Below are positions 61,831 through 64,000 of a stretch of DNA of 64,000 bases, in pieces. The stretch is taken from NCBI GenBank assembly GCA_910577675.1, contig CAJTOR010000014.1, positions 21,937 to 85,936 of the forward strand, in the 5' to 3' direction. Both the position numbers and the translations under genes were made by a program. The notes below the pieces were generated by a model that made no database searches, was not told where the DNA came from, and worked only from the letters and a program-made list of their open reading frames with translations. Every line of letters begins with the position of its first letter. The stretch's first letter is position 1. This stretch comes from an uncultured Lachnospiraceae bacterium. Lineage in GTDB: Bacteria; Bacillota; Clostridia; Lachnospirales; Lachnospiraceae.

Positions 61831-63318
61831 ATGGAGATGATTTATCAGAGCACGAGAAATGCGGGGGAACAGGTGACTGCCTCCGAGGCGATTTTAAAAG
61901 GGCTGGCATCGGATGGGGGATTGTTTGTGCCAAATGAAATCCCGGTTTTTTCCATTCCTTTTACAAGGATGGCAGAAATGGATTACCGCGAAGTGGCGTT
62001 TGAAGTGATGCGGTTATTTTTAACTGATTTTACCAGCGAGGAATTGAAGCACTGCATCGATAAAGCTTATGACCAGAAATTTGATGTGCCGGAGATTGTG
62101 CCGCTTCGAGAGGTGGATGATGTTCATTATCTGGAATTGTTTCACGGCGCGACAATCGCTTTTAAGGATATGGCACTTTCCATCCTACCGCACCTGCTTA
62201 CGGCTGCGGCAAAAAAGAATAATGTGAAAGAGGAGATAGTTATTTTGACTGCCACGTCCGGAGATACCGGAAAGGCGGCGCTTGCCGGTTTTGCGGATGT
62301 GCCGGGGACTCGCATTATTGTGTTTTATCCAAAGGATGGTGTCAGCCCGATTCAGGAAAAACAGATGGTGACGCAGCGCGGTGCAAATACCACGGTGGTT
62401 GGTATCCATGGTAATTTCGACGACGCGCAGAATGGCGTGAAAGCTATATTTAACAATAAGGAATTGGCGGCTGCCATGCGGGAGAAGGGGTTTCGTTTTT
62501 CTTCTGCGAATTCAATTAATGTTGGCCGCTTAGTTCCGCAGATTGTTTATTATGTTTATGCATATACCAGGCTTCTTGCGGCGGGCAAGTTAAAAGAAGG
62601 GGAACGCCTGAATGTGGTGGTGCCAACCGGAAACTTTGGCAATATCCTCGCTGCATATTATGCGAAGTGTGCGGGACTTCCGATCGGCAAGCTTATTTGT
62701 GCGTCGAACGACAATAAGGTTTTATATGATTTCTTTCAGAGTGGTACCTACGATAAAAACCGCGATTTTATTCTTACGACTTCGCCTTCGATGGATATTT
62801 TGATTTCGAGTAATCTTGAGCGCCTGATCTACAGGGTTGCTGGAGATGATGCAAAAAAGAATGCTCAGTTAATGCAGGCGCTTTTAAAGGATGGGGTTTA
62901 CTCTGTTACGGATGAAATGAGGGAAAGGCTTGCTGATTTTTATGGGGGATTTGCAACGGTAAAACAGACTGCGGATACAATCCGGGAACTGTACGAAAAG
63001 ACGGGGTATGTTATTGATACCCACACGGCAGTTGCAACCAGCGTGTATCATAAATATAAGGAAGAAACAGGGGATAACTCCGTAACTGTGATAGCTTCCA
63101 CTGCCAGCCCTTACAAGTTTACCCGGAGTGTGATGACGGCAATTGACTCGAAATATGATGCTATGGGTGATTTTGAACTGGTGGATGAATTGGAAAAAAT
63201 TTCCAATACAAAGGTACCCCACGCGATCGAGGAGATACGCAATGCACAGATAGTCCACAAGCTTGTTTGTGACAAAGACCGGATGCAGCAAACGGTGGAG
63301 GAGATTTTGGGGATTTGA
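61831..63318 (+). CDS. thrC: Threonine synthase
   Basis: PLP enzyme converting O-phosphohomoserine to threonine. The 495-residue protein has the N-terminal YQSTRNAGEQVTASEAILKGLASDGGLFVP (in parts), the PLP lysine in LFHGATIAFKDMALSILP (about 112), TATSGDTGKAALAGF (phosphate loop, about 147), SSANSINVGRLVPQIVYY, VPTGNFGNILAAYYA and a C-terminal TSPSMDILISSNLERL. The length matches the long bacterial class. TGGAGGGTTATT precedes the ATG. It stands alone under a promoter that carries a dyad. The other threonine genes are not in the window. Confidence 0.95.
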   Translation: MEMIYQSTRNAGEQVTASEAILKGLASDGGLFVPNEIPVFSIPFTRMAEMDYREVAFEVMRLFLTDFTSEELKHCIDKAYDQKFDVPEIVPLREVDDVHYLELFHGATIAFKDMALSILPHLLTAAAKKNNVKEEIVILTATSGDTGKAALAGFADVPGTRIIVFYPKDGVSPIQEKQMVTQRGANTTVVGIHGNFDDAQNGVKAIFNNKELAAAMREKGFRFSSANSINVGRLVPQIVYYVYAYTRLLAAGKLKEGERLNVVVPTGNFGNILAAYYAKCAGLPIGKLICASNDNKVLYDFFQSGTYDKNRDFILTTSPSMDILISSNLERLIYRVAGDDAKKNAQLMQALLKDGVYSVTDEMRERLADFYGGFATVKQTADTIRELYEKTGYVIDTHTAVATSVYHKYKEETGDNSVTVIASTASPYKFTRSVMTAIDSKYDAMGDFELVDELEKISNTKVPHAIEEIRNAQIVHKLVCDKDRMQQTVEEILGI

Positions 63319-63383
63319 TTGCGAAGTGCTGCTGAGCGATGGCAGAGATCGCAGGAAGCTGGTTTTTTAAGGAAATGTTTATG

Positions 63384-63435
63384 GAAGGAACGGATGCAAA
63401 ACGGCAGTACAGTCTGCTGATGCATCCGTTCCTTC
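63384..63435 (+). terminator. Strong hairpin after thrC
   Basis: GAAGGAACGGATGCA (63384-63398) pairs perfectly with TGCATCCGTTCCTTC (63421-63435). The loop contains GCAG/CTGC, which stacks a further stem. A TATATATAA tract rather than T-run follows, so termination may be inefficient. The sequence to 63537 is AT-rich without a gene. Confidence 0.75.
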
Positions 63436-63537
63436 TATATATAATGCGATGTGGGATGATGCTGTATCCCATATTATATATACATGTAAATCGAATTTTT
63501 TCGCGCCTTAATAATTTCGTAAGAAATTAATCTAAAA

Positions 63538-63813
63538 ATGACAACACGGTGCCATAAGTTTGACACACAGGATTTGTATTATGTCATCAGTCAAGCACGA
63601 GAAATCAAATTTCCGAGCAGAAGGGCAAAGTTCATGCGTGTCACATCCAAGTCATTGATGAACGGAGTCTTTTGGGGCGGGAGGTATCTCGTCAGTTGAC
63701 AAGGGTATGATCTTCCAGGACGGAAGATTGTATCGGCAGCTCTTGCAGAGAGGATTGCACAGTTCGGGCGAATGTCAGTTTTATGCGCTAGGTTACTAGA
63801 CATAAAAAAGTGA
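63538..63813 (+). pseudogene. Short ORF interrupted by an in-frame TGA
   Basis: ATG 63538 opens a frame of 53 codons to TGA at 63697-63699. The same frame continues for 37 more codons to TGA at 63811-63813. The second half (YDLPGRKIVSAALAERIAQF, then GRMSVLCARLLDIKK) has a protein-like, amphipathic composition, and the first half contains AREIKFPSRRAKFMRV. No ribosome binding site precedes the ATG. I recognise no family. A decayed gene fragment is the simplest reading; chance is possible. Confidence 0.35.
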
Positions 63814-63833
63814 CAATTTCTATCGAAAAGGGC

Positions 63834-63862
63834 TTGACCTTTGCAGAGAATGTTGATATAAT
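63834..63862 (+). promoter_or_regulatory. Strong promoter near the window end
   Basis: TTGACC (63834-63839), 17 bases, TATAAT (63857-63862). The transcript would start near 63869 and run out of the window. Confidence 0.78.
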
Positions 63863-63868
63863 CAAATC

Positions 63869-64000
63869 GTTATTGGAATGATTATATCTGCGGATACTTT
63901 TGCTTTTCTAAAAAGTGAGGTTAATGTATTATTAATATACATTTCTACCACACTTCTTAACAAAAGTCAAGGTTCCCCGCAGAAAGATCACCAAATTAAA
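63869..64000 (+). ncRNA. Nested hairpin leader or small RNA, incomplete at window end
   Basis: Three concentric pairings: TCTGCGG (63887-63893) with CCGCAGA (63977-63983); AAGTG-A-GG (63913-63920) with CC-A-CACTT (63948-63955); AATGTAT (63923-63929) with ATACATT (63937-63943). They follow directly from the promoter at 63834. No known riboswitch or RNA family is evident to me. The downstream gene is outside the window. Confidence 0.5.

Overview
The window reads as a chromosomal segment of a Gram-positive, spore-forming member of the Clostridia, most probably a Lachnospiraceae. The evidence is the PolC-independent DnaE with a PHP domain, a dgt-dnaG-rpoD-trmK operon, UPF0340 (YwlG type), QueH, a SleB/CwlJ-type cell-wall hydrolase, a Csp-like subtilase, FeoA/FeoB, consensus SigA promoters, strong GGAGG ribosome binding sites and several well-supported TTG starts. 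Gene density is high, and nearly all genes are on the plus strand. The exceptions are folC/htrA, an AP2-like gene and two small ORFs. I see no tRNA, prophage, intact insertion sequence or CRISPR array.

Layout. 1-10.7 kb: ftsH, uvrC-UPF0340, alkD-like, yjbR-like, dnaE and pfkA. 10.8-15.3 kb: a double-HTH/TPR regulator facing a small secreted-peptide-like gene on the other strand, then an MsbA-like ABC exporter. 15.3-18.4 kb (minus): htrA then folC. 18.7-24.8 kb: a polyprenyl glycosylphosphotransferase, a stand-alone ClpX, a secreted C39-like peptidase and a subtilase whose catalytic serine is replaced by glycine. 24.8-31.6 kb: a three-gene carbohydrate operon (HAD-GH105 fusion, GH38 mannosidase, unrecognised hydrolase or lyase-like protein) behind a near-consensus promoter. 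31.6-41.1 kb: an aspartate-type aminotransferase, a zinc-ribbon protein, a chemoreceptor with a structured leader, a cytidylate-kinase-like gene with hisC, a triple hairpin repeat, a predicted ABC-class ATPase, queH and a REC-HD-GYP protein. 41.1-43.6 kb: feoA, feoB.

43.8-51.2 kb: a small membrane protein gene (minus), then dgt-dnaG-rpoD, a decaying tandem array copied from the 3' end of rpoD, trmK and a TGS-uridine-kinase-like gene. 51.4-54.5 kb: an XRE regulator, RNase P RNA, and a two-component pair. 54.6-58.8 kb: a three-gene membrane module (large exported-domain protein, ABC ATPase, ABC-2 permease). 58.9-64 kb: an AP2/degenerate-HNH/AP2 protein (minus), a SleB-like hydrolase, thrC with an operator-like dyad in its promoter, an interrupted ORF, and a strong promoter running into a nested hairpin at the window end.

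The least ordinary parts are these: the TPR regulator with its convergent peptide gene; the serine-less subtilase; the AP2/HNH protein beside a spore or wall hydrolase; the two repeat arrays that each begin inside the last codons of the upstream gene; the chemoreceptor leader with a perfect anti-Shine-Dalgarno; and the HAD-GH105 fusion operon. All assignments come from reading motifs by eye. No database search or folding program was run.
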